Source of the DNA: a bacterium
GTDB taxonomy: Bacteria > Patescibacteriota > Patescibacteriia > Patescibacteriales > GWE2-39-37
Reading direction: 5' to 3'
Length of the DNA stretch: 11,252 nt
Assembly: GCA_021786695.1 (NCBI GenBank)
Contig: JAJYMT010000023.1
Coordinates: forward strand, 1 to 11,252
The notes under the pieces are model-generated. The model saw nothing but the letters and a program-made list of their open reading frames with translations, was not told the origin of the DNA and did not search any database. Below, in pieces: positions 1 to 5,975 of the stretch. The position numbers were made by a program, and so were the translations under genes. How positions within the stretch are numbered: the first letter of the stretch is position 1; each line of letters begins with the position of its first letter.

Positions 1-801
1 GCCGTGGTCGATGCCGGAATTAAAGAGATTGTTTTGTGCGGGATTCATCTGGGGTTGTATGGCGTTGATCGCGTAACGCATAACGCGCAACGCATAATGA
101 ATTTAACTGAATTAATAAAACAATTAATTAAGATTGAAGGATTGGCGAGAATTCGCTTGAGCTCGATCGAGGTGAATGAGGTCACTGACGAGCTGATCGC
201 CCTGATGAAAAAAGAGCGGAAATTGTGCCGCCACCTGCACATCCCGCTTCAATCCGGCTGCGACAAGATTCTCAAATCGATGAACCGGCCCTATGCTGCA
301 AAAAAATTCGAAGAAAAAATAAAAAAGATCAGGCGGGCGATGCCGGATACTCGCCCCGTTAAATCCGGCGTAGCCGGAGCTCGCGATAGCGAGCGATTTA
401 ATGGGGTCGCCGTCACCACCGACCTGATCGTCGGCTTTCCGGGCGAGACGGAAAAGGATTTTCAAACGACGGTTAGATTAATCAAAAAAATTAATTTCGC
501 CAAACTGCACGTCTTTCCGTTTTCTGCGCACGAGCGCACCCCGGCGGCCGGGTTTGCCGACCAAGTCGCCGAGGCAGTTAAACACGAAAGAGTAAGAAGG
601 ATGAACGCCTTGAGCGGCGTCTTGGAAAAAAAATATGCCAAGCGGTTCGTCGGCAAGCGGCTAGCCGTAATCATCGACGGCCGGAGCCGGACAGGGTGCT
701 ACCGCGGCAAGACCGAGTATTACTTTGATGTCGAGTTTACCGGCCCCGAAAAATACCTCCCGGGGCAAGCGGTGGAAATAAAAAATTGGAAGTTGCTTTA
801 A
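1..801 (+). CDS. mtaB: tRNA t6A37 methylthiotransferase MtaB, C-terminal part (5' end outside window)
   Basis: A radical-SAM enzyme that adds a methylthio group to t6A at position 37 of tRNAs reading ANN codons, giving ms2t6A. The frame is open from base 1, so the N-terminal domain and the CxxxCxxC cluster motif lie upstream. Visible family blocks are GIHLGLYG (the MtaB version; MiaB has GQNVNSYG), RLSSIEV, HLHIPLQSGCD, TTDLIVGFPGET and FAKLHVFPFSAHERTPA. A C-terminal TRAM-like segment runs from about base 640 to the TAA at 799-801. Between the MPD and VAVTTDLIVGFPGET blocks sit about 18 extra residues (TRPVKSGVAGARDSERFNG) encoded by a folded palindrome at 354-406. A second variable, repeat-like stretch lies at 73-100. 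cysS starts 26 nt downstream, suggesting one operon. The family call is strong; MtaB over MiaB rests on the GIHLG motif. Confidence 0.88.
   Translation, partial: AVVDAGIKEIVLCGIHLGLYGVDRVTHNAQRIMNLTELIKQLIKIEGLARIRLSSIEVNEVTDELIALMKKERKLCRHLHIPLQSGCDKILKSMNRPYAAKKFEEKIKKIRRAMPDTRPVKSGVAGARDSERFNGVAVTTDLIVGFPGETEKDFQTTVRLIKKINFAKLHVFPFSAHERTPAAGFADQVAEAVKHERVRRMNALSGVLEKKYAKRFVGKRLAVIIDGRSRTGCYRGKTEYYFDVEFTGPEKYLPGQAVEIKNWKLL
73..100 (+). repeat. Imperfect 14-bp tandem duplication inside mtaB
   Basis: AACGCATAA occurs at 75-83 and again at 89-97, giving two imperfect 14-nt units (GTAACGCATAACGC and GCAACGCATAATGA). It encodes the residues RVTHNAQRIM just after the conserved GIHLGLYG block, where the family varies in length. 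Nearby GCGTT at 62-66 can pair with the AACGC copies. It may be a short expansion or chance. Confidence 0.35.
354..406 (+). repeat. 53-nt palindromic, three-way-junction element embedded in frame in mtaB
   Basis: The outer arms CCCCGTTAAATC (354-365) and GATTTAATGGGG (395-406) are complementary apart from one G-T pair. Inside are two perfect hairpins: CCGGC-GTA-GCCGG at 365-377 and GCTCGC-GATA-GCGAGC at 379-394. Only A378 is left over between them, and C365 is shared between the outer stem and the first hairpin. The element is read in frame and supplies about 18 residues that separate two normally adjacent MtaB blocks. This layout resembles protein-coding palindromic elements such as the Rickettsia RPEs, but I cannot assign it to a named family. 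Confidence 0.75.
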
Positions 802-827
802 GGCGTAAATCACGCTAAAATTAAGGA

Positions 828-2228
828 ATGGAACTTAAACTTTATAACACGCTCGCCGGAAAAAAAGAAGTATTCAAACCGATTAGGCGCGGCCAAGCCG
901 GAATGTATGCCTGCGGTCCGACGGTCTATAACTATGCGCACCTCGGCAATCTGCGCGCCTATCTGTTTGAGGATGTCTTGAAGCGGGTCTTGCTGTATAA
1001 CGGTTACAAGGTGAAGCACGTGATGAACGTTACCGACGTGGGGCACTTGTCCGGCGACCGCGATATGGGCGAGGACAAGCTGGAAAAGGGTGCGCGCCGC
1101 GAAGGCAAATCGGCCTGGGAAATCGCCGCTTTCTACACCGAGGCGTTCAAAAAAGATATCGCGGCTTTGAACATTTTACCTCCGGACATCTGGTGCAAAG
1201 CGACCGACCACATCAAGGAACAGATCGATTTGATCAGAATTTTGGAAAAAAAGGGCTTTACTTATATAACGAGCGACGGCGTATATTTCGACACCTCGAA
1301 ATTCAAGGATTACAACAAGCTCTCGCACCTGAAGCTGGAGGAGCTTAAGGAGGGCGCGCGGGTGGAGAAGAATCCGGAAAAGAAAAATCCGACCGACTTC
1401 GCGCTCTGGAAATTTTCTCCCAAGAATACGAAGCGGCAGATGGAATGGCCGAGCCCCTGGGGAACGGGTTTCCCCGGCTGGCACATCGAATGCTCCGCCA
1501 TGGCGATCAAATATCTGGGCAAGCAGTTCGACATCCACTGCGGCGGCATCGACCATGTCAACATCCACCACACCAACGAACTGGCGCAAAGCGAAGCGGC
1601 GAACGGGAAAAGTCCTTGGGTGCGGTTCTGGCTCCATAACGGATTTTTGAACATCGCCGGCGGCAAGAAGATGGCCAAGAGCGAGGATAATTTTTTGACG
1701 CTGGACAAGGCGCTGGTAAAAAAGGGCATCGATCCTCTGGTCTATCGATATGCGGCGCTCGGCACGCATTATCGCAAACCGATGGAATATTCCGAGCCGG
1801 CGGTCAGGAACGCCAAGAAGGGATTCGACCACCTGCGAAACCAGGTAAGGGAGCTGGCAAGCGGCCGACCCGGACCTGCGGAAAAAAGAATCGACAAGAA
1901 GTTGAAAGAGAAATTTTTGGCAGCGGTGAATGACGACTTAAATACTCCCAAAGCCCTGGCGGTAGTACAAGAGGCGTTCAGGTCGAAGTTGAAAAACGAA
2001 GACAAGCTGGCGGCGATTTTGGATTTCGACCGCGTGCTCGGGTTGAAGTTGGGCGCGGCCGGGGAGGACGGCGAATTGCCGGCCGAGATACGGAAGTTGT
2101 TCGGCGACCGGGAGCGGGCCAGAAAAGACCTGCTCTGGACCGAATCGGACCGCCTGCGCAAGGTGCTGGAGACGCGCGGTTATATCATTGAAGACACTAA
2201 AGAAGGAACCATAATCAGGAAATCATAA
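828..2228 (+). CDS. cysS: Cysteinyl-tRNA synthetase
   Basis: A class I aminoacyl-tRNA synthetase that charges tRNA-Cys with cysteine in the cytoplasm. It has 466 residues, normal for the family. The zinc-site residues expected from the E. coli enzyme are present: C29 (MYACGPTVYNYAHLGN), C222 (GWHIECSAM), H247 and E251 (IHHTNELAQSEA). The HIGH signature is HLGN at 38-41 and the KMSKS loop is KMAKS at about 281-285. The anticodon-binding region follows, with DDLNTPKALAVV recognisable. The ATG at 828 is the first possible start, because an in-frame TAA lies six bases upstream. An AAGGA directly abuts the ATG with no spacer, which is poor Shine-Dalgarno spacing, so translation may depend on coupling to mtaB. 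The TAA stop shares its last A with an ATG at 2228 (TAATG). Confidence 0.97.
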   Translation: MELKLYNTLAGKKEVFKPIRRGQAGMYACGPTVYNYAHLGNLRAYLFEDVLKRVLLYNGYKVKHVMNVTDVGHLSGDRDMGEDKLEKGARREGKSAWEIAAFYTEAFKKDIAALNILPPDIWCKATDHIKEQIDLIRILEKKGFTYITSDGVYFDTSKFKDYNKLSHLKLEELKEGARVEKNPEKKNPTDFALWKFSPKNTKRQMEWPSPWGTGFPGWHIECSAMAIKYLGKQFDIHCGGIDHVNIHHTNELAQSEAANGKSPWVRFWLHNGFLNIAGGKKMAKSEDNFLTLDKALVKKGIDPLVYRYAALGTHYRKPMEYSEPAVRNAKKGFDHLRNQVRELASGRPGPAEKRIDKKLKEKFLAAVNDDLNTPKALAVVQEAFRSKLKNEDKLAAILDFDRVLGLKLGAAGEDGELPAEIRKLFGDRERARKDLLWTESDRLRKVLETRGYIIEDTKEGTIIRKS

Positions 2229-2284
2229 TGTCCATACATCTGCATCACAACCACCAGGTGAATAAATAGATCGGATCCAAGGAG
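2228..2284 (+). other. In-frame N-terminal leader of the MFS gene, interrupted by an amber codon
   Basis: An ATG at 2228 overlaps the cysS stop as TAATG and has AGGA at 2217-2220, seven bases upstream. It reads MSIHLHHNHQVNK, then TAG at 2267-2269, then IGSKE, and enters the MFS frame at the ATG at 2285 without a shift. So the well-initiated frame and the MFS frame are the same, broken by one stop. Possible readings: a nonsense mutation or sequencing error in a longer MFS N-terminus, a 13-aa coupling peptide with reinitiation at 2285, or readthrough. TAG ends two other genes here (proB and the VirD4-like gene), so global TAG reassignment is unlikely. Confidence 0.6.
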
Positions 2285-3436
2285 ATGAACGAGATCTATC
2301 TTTCTTACGGCCTGCAGAATTTCGCTCTGGGCATGATTTCCATTTTCATCCCCGTCTATCTCTACAAAATCGGCTATTCCATCCCCTGGATATTGTTTTT
2401 TTATCTGTTGCTGCCGTTTTGTTTCGTCGTTTTCGGCTATTGGGGCGCGCGGGCGGTGGCGCGCCTCGGCGTCAAGAAATCGATACTGGTTTCGATAATG
2501 TTTTTGTTTTTGCAGCTCGCCGGCCTCAAATACCTTCCGGTCTGGGGCTGGCTGTTTTATTTGCTGCCCCTCATCAACGCCCTGAAAGCGATGTTCTATA
2601 ATTACAGTTTCAACCTGAATTTCGTCCAGCATTCCGACAGCAAGCACCGCGGCAGGCAGGTGTCAGGGTTGCAAGCGGTATCGCTGGTCGCCAGTTTGCT
2701 TTCGCCCTTCCTGGGCGGTCTGATCATCAAATTTTTCGGTTTTACCATCCTGTTCGTTGTCGCCGCGATCCTGCTTTTCGCTTCGGTCATTCCGCTCGTT
2801 TTCGTCAAAGAAAAATCCGAACCGGTCTCCTTTAACCAGCAGGGTCTGTTTTCGGATATCTTGTCAGCCGCCAACCGTCCGATCGCCATGAGCCACGCCG
2901 GCTTCGCGGTCGAGGAGTGGATCGGTTTCGTGCTCTGGCCGATCTTCCTGACGGTTATTTTTATTTCGACCGAATCGATCGGCGCCATCTCCTCGCTCGC
3001 CGCCTGCGCAACCTTCCTGGTGCTGTATTTCGTCGGGAAAATATCCGACAAGCGCGACAAACGATCGCTGATCAGATTCGGCACCATCCTTTATTTTTTC
3101 GGCTGGGTCGGGCGCGTCTTTGCGAACAGTTTTATGACCGCCCTGTTTGTCGATACTTACAAGCGGATCAGCGGACAAATCCTCCAGGTCCCCTGGACTT
3201 CATACATATATGATATCGCCTCCAAGCGGGACCATTTCAAATTCGTAGTGGAACGGGAGATTATTTTCGATCTGAGCCGGGTAATCGTCGCGCCGCTGAT
3301 CATTTTGATTTTCATCATCAACTATCACCCCTTCGCCTTCTCTTTCTCGGTGGCGGCCGTCTTCTCGCTTCTCTATATGTCGCTCAATCAGACCGATTTG
3401 GCGGCGGAAGCGGCAACGAAGGACCGGCATGGATAA
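2285..3436 (+). CDS. MFS-type multi-pass membrane transporter, substrate unknown
   Basis: A 383-residue, very hydrophobic protein with about 10-12 membrane segments, fitting the major facilitator superfamily. Loops resembling MFS motif A follow the second helix of each half: GARAVARLGVKKS near residue 57 and GKISDKRDKRSL near residue 250. A charged linker (VKEKSEPVSFNQQG) separates the two halves. No substrate can be read from the sequence. The ATG at 2285 is the first start after an in-frame TAG at 2267; its AAGGAG lies directly against the ATG, so it is not an ideal ribosome site. The better-initiated start is the ATG at 2228 in the same frame, but that is cut by the TAG. The 3' end overlaps dus by 8 bases, implying translational coupling. 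It belongs to the mtaB-cysS-MFS-dus run. Confidence 0.8.
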   Translation: MNEIYLSYGLQNFALGMISIFIPVYLYKIGYSIPWILFFYLLLPFCFVVFGYWGARAVARLGVKKSILVSIMFLFLQLAGLKYLPVWGWLFYLLPLINALKAMFYNYSFNLNFVQHSDSKHRGRQVSGLQAVSLVASLLSPFLGGLIIKFFGFTILFVVAAILLFASVIPLVFVKEKSEPVSFNQQGLFSDILSAANRPIAMSHAGFAVEEWIGFVLWPIFLTVIFISTESIGAISSLAACATFLVLYFVGKISDKRDKRSLIRFGTILYFFGWVGRVFANSFMTALFVDTYKRISGQILQVPWTSYIYDIASKRDHFKFVVEREIIFDLSRVIVAPLIILIFIINYHPFAFSFSVAAVFSLLYMSLNQTDLAAEAATKDRHG

Positions 3437-4427
3437 TTTTTGGCAAAAATTGAAACCTTCCGCCCGGGGCGGCCGGCCGATTCTTGCCCTGGCGCCGATG
3501 GCCGGCATCACCGACTCGGCCTTCCGGCAGGTATGCAAGGGTTTCGGCGCGGATGTCGTCTACTCCGAGATGGCGAGCGTCGCCGCGCTTTGTTATAATC
3601 CTAAAAAAACTCTGGCAACGCTGACCTCGGATAAAAAAGAAGCACCTTATGTAATTCAATTATTCGGTAGTGACCCGAAGCACTTTGAGCGGGCAGTAAA
3701 ATTATTAACAGACAAAAGGAGGTTTTCAAAATTCAAAATTCCTGCCTCGCCGGCAGGCGGGAAAAATTCAAAATTACCTCAGGGTCTCGACATCAATTTC
3801 GGCTGTCCGGTGAAGAAGGTGGCGAAGCAGGGAGCGGGCGCGGTGCTGATGGACAGTCCTGAGCGCGCGCGAGAGATCGTCAAGGCGGTCCTGGATTCGA
3901 CCGATCTGCCGGTCTCGATAAAGATCCGGAGCAAGGTCGGCGCGACCACCGCCCTGAAGTTCCTGGACGGATTGTCGGCATTGCCGCTCGCGGCGGTGAT
4001 GATCCACGGCCGGCCGATGTCGGCCGGGCATTCGGGGCCGGTCGATTGGCAGATGATCAAAGAGGCGAGGAATCATTTCGGCGGCGTCATCCTGGCAAAC
4101 GGCGGAGCAGTAGATCGCCAGTCGGCGCTTGATTTGCTTCGAAAGACCGGCGCCGACGGTCTCGGCATCGCCCGAGGGGCGCTCGGGAAGCCGTGGCTGT
4201 TTCAGCAAATTTTAAATTTTAAATTTAAAATTTTAAATAGAGAGGAAGTATTTAAAATTGCCCTCAAACATGCGAAGCTGACAGAAAAATTGAAGGGCGG
4301 GGCGGGGATCATCGAGATGCGCAAGCACCTGTGCTGGTACGTCTCCGGCCTGCCTGGCGCAACCGAGTTACGGCGGCGCTTAGTAGCAGTAAACGATTTG
4401 GCGGAAATAAAAAAGATACTAAAATGA
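3429..4427 (+). CDS. dus: tRNA-dihydrouridine synthase (DusB-like)
   Basis: A flavoenzyme that reduces specific uridines in tRNA to dihydrouridine using FMN and NADPH. It is a TIM barrel of 332 residues. Family blocks in order are LALAPMAGITDSAFRQ, ADVVYSEM, YVIQLFGSDP, GLDINFGCPVKKV (catalytic Cys at about residue 126), SIKIRSKVG, AAVMIHGRPMSAGHSGPVDW, VILANGGAVD and GADGLGIARGALGKPW. Some 20-25 extra residues (around RRFSKFKIPASPAGGKNSK) sit between LFGSDP and GLDINFGCP and coincide with a repeat-flanked hairpin at 3725-3775. That shifts the catalytic Cys later than usual. A second AT palindrome at 4207-4238 encodes NFKFKILN. The ATG overlaps the MFS stop and has GAAGGA at 3418-3423 five bases upstream. 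The TGA lies within a terminator-like palindrome. Confidence 0.95.
   Translation: MDNFWQKLKPSARGGRPILALAPMAGITDSAFRQVCKGFGADVVYSEMASVAALCYNPKKTLATLTSDKKEAPYVIQLFGSDPKHFERAVKLLTDKRRFSKFKIPASPAGGKNSKLPQGLDINFGCPVKKVAKQGAGAVLMDSPERAREIVKAVLDSTDLPVSIKIRSKVGATTALKFLDGLSALPLAAVMIHGRPMSAGHSGPVDWQMIKEARNHFGGVILANGGAVDRQSALDLLRKTGADGLGIARGALGKPWLFQQILNFKFKILNREEVFKIALKHAKLTEKLKGGAGIIEMRKHLCWYVSGLPGATELRRRLVAVNDLAEIKKILK
3725..3775 (+). repeat. GC hairpin flanked by ATTCAAAATT direct repeats, in frame inside dus
   Basis: TTCAAAATT (3725-3733) overlaps ATTCAAAATT (3731-3740). Then comes the hairpin CCTGCC-TCGCC-GGCAGG (3741-3757), a short GC/A tract, and ATTCAAAATT again at 3766-3775. It is translated as FSKFKIPASPAGGKNSKL and falls between two conserved Dus blocks that are normally close together. 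The direct repeats on both sides of a GC hairpin look like an inserted composite element and not an evolved loop. Confidence 0.65.
4207..4238 (+). repeat. AT-only repeat and palindrome within the 3' part of dus
   Basis: Thirty-two bases made only of A and T contain repeated AAATTTT units and a perfect 20-bp palindrome at 4214-4233. They encode the residues NFKFKILN directly after the conserved GKPWLFQQI block. The composition contrasts sharply with the surrounding GC-richer code. It could be a second inserted repeat or an AT-rich replacement of a variable linker. Confidence 0.45.
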
Positions 4428-4462
4428 CCGTCCCGCATTATGCGGGACGGTCATTTTAGTAT
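4416..4462. terminator. Perfect 23-bp-arm palindrome over the dus stop, probable bidirectional terminator
   Basis: Arms 4416-4438 and 4440-4462 are exact reverse complements around the single base 4439, for example ATGACCGTCCCGCAT pairing with ATGCGGGACGGTCAT. The GC core is flanked by AAAA on the left and TTTT on the right, so either transcript would end in a hairpin plus a short U run. The dus TGA (4425-4427) lies inside the left arm. It probably ends the mtaB-dus transcript and shields it from readthrough from the other strand. Confidence 0.75.
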
Positions 4463-4478
4463 GGTGAAAATAGCTATT

Positions 4479-4540
4479 CCCCATCGACACCTTCCCCATC
4501 GACACCCGACCTCGAATATTCGAGGTCGGGTGTCGATGGG
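4479..4540. repeat. Direct repeat plus perfect 46-bp palindrome
   Basis: CCCCATCGACACC occurs at 4479-4491 and again at 4494-4506, separated by TT. The second copy begins a perfect palindrome whose arms 4495-4517 and 4518-4540 have no mismatch and no spacer (centre CGAATATTCG). The right arm ends in GGTGTCGATGGG and could pair with either copy, so the structure could slip. No T run follows on either side, so it is not an ordinary intrinsic terminator. Function unknown. Confidence 0.7.
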
Positions 4541-4550
4541 ATGATTTGTT

Positions 4551-4593
4551 AAAAAGTTGAAGGGCCCGGCGATTTTGATTTCGCTCGGGCCCT
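4551..4593 (-). terminator. Intrinsic terminator of the small Cys-rich gene
   Basis: On the minus strand AGGGCCCG-A-GCG (from 4593) pairs with CGC-CGGGCCCT (to 4561) around an AT-rich loop, with one bulged base. TCAACTTTTT follows, giving a U run at about 4551-4555. It lies 16 bases past the stop of the 70-aa minus-strand gene. Confidence 0.7.
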
Positions 4594-4608
4594 ATTTGCC
4601 GTCTTCGG

Positions 4609-4821
4609 TCATGCGGTCGCCCGCTGGCCGTTTTCGGCCGCGATCCGTGCTGCGGCATCCATAGCGCTCTCACAGGGCGGGCAAGGCCACTCCATGATCG
4701 CCAATTCGTGCTGGCGAGCCGCGAGTTGTGCGGTCTCTTCATCGGTGAGCGGTGACCAGCCCTGGCCGCCCTTCTTGTAAGCGCCGCAGGGGCACTTCAG
4801 TAAGATTGCGGTCTTTCCCAT
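4609..4821 (-). CDS. Small protein with CPC...CPPC cysteine pairs, unknown function
   Basis: A 70-residue protein I do not recognise. It has two cysteine pairs, C10-P-C12 (KCPCGAYKKGGQGW) and C47-P-P-C50 (WPCPPCESA). Four cysteines in this layout could bind one zinc ion as a small ribbon; this is inferred. The segment between is rich in charged residues and alanine and should be helical (PLTDEETAQLAARQHELAIMEW). The C-terminus (AMDAAARIAAENGQ) also looks helical. There is no signal peptide or membrane segment. It is a real gene by expression signals: AGGAG six bases before the ATG, a TTGACT-17-TATAAT promoter upstream and its own terminator downstream. It sits downstream of corA on the same strand but has its own promoter, and lies beside large palindromes, which hints at mobility. 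No function can be assigned. Confidence 0.75.
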   Translation of the reverse strand: MGKTAILLKCPCGAYKKGGQGWSPLTDEETAQLAARQHELAIMEWPCPPCESAMDAAARIAAENGQRATA

Positions 4822-4832
4822 GGTGTTCTCCT

Positions 4833-4851
4833 GACAGATTCGGGCTCTGTC
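4833..4851 (-). other. Leader stem-loop just upstream of the small gene's ribosome site
   Basis: On the minus strand GACAGA-GCCCGAA-TCTGTC forms a 6-bp stem whose 3' side abuts the AGGAG of the 70-aa gene. A GGGC/GCCC pairing slightly upstream is a possible alternative fold. It could tune translation of the small gene; this is speculative. Confidence 0.35.
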
Positions 4852-4897
4852 CGGCCCTGGGTTTGTGTTAAGAACGACTCGATTAAAACAATATTTT

Positions 4898-4926
4898 ATT
4901 ATACTACTAAATCAAATAAAAGTCAA
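4898..4926 (-). promoter_or_regulatory. Sigma-70 promoter for the small Cys-rich gene
   Basis: Read on the minus strand: TTGACT (4926-4921), a 17-base AT-rich spacer, then TATAAT (4903-4898). This is close to perfect consensus. It predicts a leader of about 70 bases before the ATG at 4821. The -35 box starts 26 bases past the corA stop. Confidence 0.8.
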
Positions 4927-4951
4927 TACCAAGACGGATTATTATCTCTAA

Positions 4952-5917
4952 TTAAAGCCATTTTTTCTTTTTGAAAAAATATACCATCAACAATGCGATC
5001 AGCGCCATTAATTCGATCACCAGCCAGAAGCCGTAGGGCGAATCGACGAACGGCATGCCGCCCGCCGGCCTGATGGCAAAAACGGTGGCGAACAAAGTCA
5101 GCGGAAAAACGATTACGGAAAAGATCGTCAGGGTGCGCATGATGTCGGACAGGCGGTAGTTAAGCATCGATTCGTTGGTGGAGTTCAATATTTCGATCAC
5201 CTCTTTCTGGTTTTCCAGGATATCCCAGATGGTTTTCGAGTGGTCGACCAGTTCGCGGTAATATTTTTTCAACTCGTTCGATGCGACCAGCGAACTTTTC
5301 AGTTCCTCGAGCTTAGTCAGGATGTTTTTGTGGCTCTGCATGATCTTGCGGAAATTAATGATGTTCTGGCGCAGGAACAGGATTTTGGAAACCGCCTGCC
5401 GTTCTTCCCGCGAGAAAATTATTTCCTCCACTTTGGTGATGGCAATGCTGTTTTTGTCCAAAAGAGGATAACAGCCGAGCATCAGTTTTTGCAGGATTTC
5501 GTAGAGCAGAACCGAGGAGGATTCGAGTTCGAAGGTCAGGAGCGAGGCGCCGTCTTTTTTGCACAGATTGAAAAATTCATTCAGGGGTTTCAGGTTGCCG
5601 TGATGCAAGGTAATCAAAAAACCGTGGCCGATGAAGAAATCAACTTCGCTGGCCACGATCTGGTCGTTCTGGTAGAGCGGGAAATGGAGGATCAGGAAAA
5701 AATAATCATCAGCTTTGTGAATGGCCGGACGCTGGGAAAAGACGTTGCCGGAAGAGGCCTGCAGATGCGCAAGCTGAAAGCCATACTTTTTGCGCAAGTA
5801 TTCGATTTCTTTTTTGCCGGCGTCGACGATGTTTACCCAGGTGATCTTTCCGTTGGTTGTTCTTGGGTTGTCTATCTGGGCGATCTGGATGCGGGCGTTT
5901 TTGTTTTCTTGAGGCAT
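4952..5917 (-). CDS. corA: CorA-family divalent metal ion transporter with altered GMN motif
   Basis: A 321-residue protein of CorA length and layout: a soluble N-terminal alpha/beta domain, a long helical stalk (about residues 160-250, rich in K/E/L), and two C-terminal membrane helices ending in the basic tail KKKKWL. The family forms pentameric inner-membrane channels for Mg2+ or related ions. The segment before the first membrane helix (LNSTNESMLNYRLSDIMRTLTIFSVIVFPLT) is typical. The usual YGMN signature after that helix is not visible: the sequence reads LFATVFAIRPAGGMPFVDSPYGFW, so AIR seems to occupy the GMN position. The frame continues upstream without a stop, but the ATG at 5917 is preferred: it has a GGTGG-type site seven bases upstream and a promoter just beyond, and longer versions would overlap the divergent kinase gene. 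No terminator is seen; TAA stop. Confidence 0.88.
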   Translation of the reverse strand: MPQENKNARIQIAQIDNPRTTNGKITWVNIVDAGKKEIEYLRKKYGFQLAHLQASSGNVFSQRPAIHKADDYFFLILHFPLYQNDQIVASEVDFFIGHGFLITLHHGNLKPLNEFFNLCKKDGASLLTFELESSSVLLYEILQKLMLGCYPLLDKNSIAITKVEEIIFSREERQAVSKILFLRQNIINFRKIMQSHKNILTKLEELKSSLVASNELKKYYRELVDHSKTIWDILENQKEVIEILNSTNESMLNYRLSDIMRTLTIFSVIVFPLTLFATVFAIRPAGGMPFVDSPYGFWLVIELMALIALLMVYFFKKKKWL

Positions 5918-5975
5918 GGGGGTTCCACCAACCGGCAAAAAAATCGCCTGTTTGTGGATAATTTTTGTTAATAAT

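Noticed and set aside
1176..1832. 218-codon minus-strand frame within cysS
   Set aside because: Antisense shadow of a confidently identified synthetase; no motif or ribosome site.
4416..4593. CRISPR array or integron attC sites
   Set aside because: Repeats are palindromes of different sequence without regular spacers, and no GTTRRRY/RYYYAAC core is seen.
4416..4608. tRNA or other structured RNA gene in the palindrome block
   Set aside because: Perfect simple hairpins without T-loop, anticodon arm or acceptor-stem pattern.
5240..5971. 243-codon plus-strand frame opposite corA
   Set aside because: It is an antisense shadow of corA; its composition mirrors helical coding sequence and it covers the corA start and the start-proximal part of its promoter region.
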